Source of the DNA: Ilumatobacteraceae bacterium
Lineage (GTDB): Bacteria > Actinomycetota > Acidimicrobiia > Acidimicrobiales > Ilumatobacteraceae
Assembly (NCBI GenBank): GCA_025464045.1
Contig: JAODBQ010000428.1
Location: 1-7,633, forward strand
DNA length: 7,633 bases
Direction of reading: 5' to 3'
Numbering within the stretch: the stretch's first letter is position 1; each line of letters opens with the position of its first letter. A program made the translations under genes and the position numbers. Shown here in pieces: positions 5,731 to 7,633 of this stretch. The notes beneath the pieces are model-generated. The model ran no database searches. It was given only the letters and a program-made list of their open reading frames with translations, and was not told the origin of the DNA.

Positions 5731-7160
5731 ACCTGCGCAGAGCTCCGGCCGCGCTGCTGATCGTGATCGGCTTCGTCGTGCTGCTCGTCATCGGCACGTC
5801 GTTGCCGGCGCCCGCCACCCCGGTGTTCACCTCGCTCGGCGCGCCGACGACGCCGTTCGTCCCGCAGCTGGACTTCATCACCTCGTCGTGGTTCTGCCCG
5901 GGGGTGCCGATCGGCGCGACCGGCCTCGGCGGTTCGGTGGTCATCACCAACCCGAACGACACCCCACTGTCCGGTCAGGTGACCGCGTTCACGGACGCCG
6001 CCGGTCAGGCAGCGATCGCCGAGCCGTTCCGCGTGCCGCCGCGCGACGCGGCGACGCTCGACCTGGCCACGATCCAACCGAACGGCAGCTACGTGTCGGC
6101 ACTCGTCGAGGTGACGGGAGGCGGTGGGTTCGTCGAGCAGATCGCCACGGACCCCGCCGGCCAGGCGGTTGCCCCGTGCGCCAACGCGACGTCGAACAAC
6201 TGGTACTTCGCCGACGGCTACACCAAGGACTCGAGCACCGAGGACCTCGTCGTGACCAACCCGTTCCCCGACGACGCGATCATCAACGTCGATCTCGCGA
6301 CCGCTTCGGGCAACCGCAGTCCGGCCGCGCTGCAGGGGTACCCGGTCAAGGGCCACTCGGTGAGCGTGATCAAGATCGACTCGATCGTGCGCGACGACGA
6401 GGTGATCGCTGCCGGCGTCACCAGCTCGCGCGGCCGCATCGTCGTCGGACGGGCGCAGCGCTACCTCGGGACAGCGCGAGCCGGGTTCACGATGAACCTC
6501 GGTGCACCGGCACTCACTGACCAGGCGTGGTTCGCCGACGGCGAGACCGCCGCCGGCATCACCGAGCGATACAGCATCTACAACGGATCGGCGAACGACG
6601 TCACGGTGCAGGCGGTGTTCCTCGGGGTGCCGATCAGCGCTGCGTTCCCCAACGACACGCAGGTCACGGTCGCCGCCGGCAGCGTCGCCACGCTCGACAC
6701 GGCGAACGTCGCGGGGCTGCCGGCCGGCCGCCACGGTGTGGTCTTCTCGACGACGTCGGTCGGTTCGATCATCGTCGACCGCGCGATCACGCGTCCCGCC
6801 GGCACCGGCATCGCGACCACCGTCGTGCTCGGGCAGCCGCCACGCGCGGCGGTCCGCAGGTGGAGCATGGCCGTCGGCTCGCAGCTGCAGGTGAACGACA
6901 TCCTCGTCGTGCTCAACGTCGACAACCAGGCGGCAATGGTCACGGTCAAGGTGCTCGGCCCGGGCGGCGAGGTGCCGGTGCCGCGGATGGAGAACATCCC
7001 GCTCGGCGCGAACCAGGTGATGACGCTCGGCCTCGGCGATGCGTCGGCCGTCGGGCGGCCGCTGATCGTCGAGAGCACGTCACGGGTCTACGTCGAGCGG
7101 CTGCTGCCGCGGGACCCGAACCTGCGTGGTCGGTCGGGCTCGTTCGCGATGCCGGGATGA
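5727..7160 (+). CDS. Exported DUF5719-like protein of four ~105-residue beta repeats
   Basis: A 477-residue protein. MNLRRAPAAL plus a hydrophobic core (9-27) and PAPA form a signal peptide, probably cut after Ala30. The mature part is four copies of one domain, each opening with a Trp motif: SSWFCPG (W55), NNWYFADG (W159), QAWFADG (W268), RRWSMAVG (W379). Each then has a strand ending in Asn (VVITNPND, LVVTNPFP, YSIYNGSA, LVVLNVDN) and closes with a Val/Arg strand (GFVEQIA, IVVGRAQRY, IIVDRAITR, VYVERLLPR). The spacing is 104, 109 and 111 residues. This recalls the WYFAEG...NP...VxER repeats common in actinobacterial surface proteins and, with WxCPG, DUF5719. The only cysteines I see, C57 and C151, bracket repeat 1 and could form a disulfide. 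No catalytic motif is visible; a structural, binding or scaffold role beside the glycosyltransferase is inferred. Function is unknown. Confidence 0.85.
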   Translation: MNLRRAPAALLIVIGFVVLLVIGTSLPAPATPVFTSLGAPTTPFVPQLDFITSSWFCPGVPIGATGLGGSVVITNPNDTPLSGQVTAFTDAAGQAAIAEPFRVPPRDAATLDLATIQPNGSYVSALVEVTGGGGFVEQIATDPAGQAVAPCANATSNNWYFADGYTKDSSTEDLVVTNPFPDDAIINVDLATASGNRSPAALQGYPVKGHSVSVIKIDSIVRDDEVIAAGVTSSRGRIVVGRAQRYLGTARAGFTMNLGAPALTDQAWFADGETAAGITERYSIYNGSANDVTVQAVFLGVPISAAFPNDTQVTVAAGSVATLDTANVAGLPAGRHGVVFSTTSVGSIIVDRAITRPAGTGIATTVVLGQPPRAAVRRWSMAVGSQLQVNDILVVLNVDNQAAMVTVKVLGPGGEVPVPRMENIPLGANQVMTLGLGDASAVGRPLIVESTSRVYVERLLPRDPNLRGRSGSFAMPG

Positions 7161-7170
7161 GCGGGCGTCC

Positions 7171-7587
7171 GTGGCACAGCTGCTGATCGGGTTGCTCGTG
7201 GTCGTCGTCGCGGTGGCGATCGGGCTGGTGCTGCGCCGCCGGCAGATCATCGACGTGCCCACCCAGCCCGTCTTCGATGCGCCGGCCCAGCTCGACCGCA
7301 GCGACTTCCCGACCTCAGCCGATGCACCGTGGATGGTGGCCGTGTTCACCTCGGCCACGTGCGCGTCGTGCGCCGACGTCCTGCGCAAGGCGCGGGTGCT
7401 GCAGTCCACGCAGGTCGCGGTGGTCGACGTCGAGTACACCGCCGACCGGGACCTGCACGCCAAGTACCACATCGACGGCGTGCCGATCCTCGTCATCGCC
7501 GACCGTCTCGGCGTCGTGCGCAGGAGCTTCGTCGGCCCGGTGACCGCCACCGACCTGTGGGCCGCCGTCGCCGAAGCCCGAGCCTGA
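7171..7587 (+). CDS. Membrane-anchored thioredoxin-like protein
   Basis: With GTG 7171 the product is 138 residues: one membrane helix (3-21), Arg22-24, a linker, then a thioredoxin fold at 52-136. The strand WMVAVFTSATCASC carries the redox pair C64-A-S-C67, and GVPILVIAD supplies the cis-Pro (P105) that faces the active site. The length suits a single thioredoxin domain plus anchor. It would exchange disulfides with a partner protein. Arg22-24 after the helix predicts, by the positive-inside rule, that the domain faces the cytoplasm. A longer form from GTG 7126 would add 15 residues rich in Arg, overlap the upstream gene by 35 bases and favour the opposite topology. I prefer 7171 because the extra segment reads like out-of-frame sequence, though no strong Shine-Dalgarno supports either. 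It follows the DUF5719-like gene by 10 bases. Confidence 0.82.
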   Translation: MAQLLIGLLVVVVAVAIGLVLRRRQIIDVPTQPVFDAPAQLDRSDFPTSADAPWMVAVFTSATCASCADVLRKARVLQSTQVAVVDVEYTADRDLHAKYHIDGVPILVIADRLGVVRRSFVGPVTATDLWAAVAEARA

Positions 7588-7633
7588 CGGCGCCCAGGCC
7601 GCGCGGTCGACGTCGGCACCCGAGCGGGCGCGA

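Larger units (their letters stand above)
2455..7587 (+). other. Probable three-gene envelope operon
   Basis: The glycosyltransferase fusion, the DUF5719-like gene and the thioredoxin-like gene are co-directional. The first junction is a 4-base GTGA overlap, and the second gap is 10 bases with the chosen start. No promoter or terminator is seen between them. One promoter at 2435-2454 would serve all three. The operon may continue past the right edge. Confidence 0.7.

Noticed and set aside
7157..7186. An ATGA stop/start overlap at the end of the DUF5719-like gene
   Set aside because: The ATG opens only nine codons before a stop and is not in the thioredoxin frame, so it is not a coupled start.
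7588..7633. A further gene or terminator in the last 46 bases
   Set aside because: I see no start with support, no minus-strand stop codon to mark a convergent gene end, and no clear hairpin with a T-run.

Overview
This is a GC-rich chromosomal window that reads as actinobacterial. The evidence is heavy G/C third-position use, GTG starts, starts lying only 6-10 bases behind a TAnnnT- or GATACT-type -10 box (leaderless or nearly so), and gene families typical of Actinobacteria. I would guess an Acidimicrobiia-like (Ilumatobacter-type) organism, but that is inference. I see no mobile element, tRNA, rRNA or CRISPR array.

Layout. (1) At the left edge, on the minus strand, is the 5' end of a membrane-protein gene (1-129), possibly a polysaccharide flippase. 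(2) Divergent from it is a secreted SpoIID/LytB-domain protein (220-1539), likely a peptidoglycan-acting enzyme or amidase enhancer. (3) Convergent with that, 6 bases away, is a minus-strand gene (1546-2280) for a 244-residue protein with a histone-H1-like Lys/Ala/Thr tail built from repeats and a helical C-terminal half. (4) A 174-bp divergent promoter region (2281-2454) holds a good -35/-10 pair for gene 3, a CIRCE-like half-site, an 11-bp tandem duplication, a 19-nt palindrome, and a -10 box for the rightward genes. (5) A tight rightward operon follows: a 1091-residue fusion of a family 2 glycosyltransferase to a polytopic membrane domain (2455-5730), an exported DUF5719-like protein made of four ~105-residue repeats (5727-7160), and a membrane-anchored thioredoxin-like protein with a CASC motif (7171-7587).

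Together the genes point to cell-envelope work. The glycosyltransferase fusion would make or transfer a surface sugar, the DUF5719-like protein would act outside the membrane, the thioredoxin-like protein may handle redox at the membrane, and the SpoIID protein would act on the wall. From memory, a large membrane glycosyltransferase next to a DUF5719 gene is a recurrent actinobacterial pair of unknown function. That makes the rightward operon the best candidate here for an undescribed system. The left-edge membrane gene and the glycosyltransferase operon share an identical 15-nt promoter box just before their GTG starts, so they may be expressed together.
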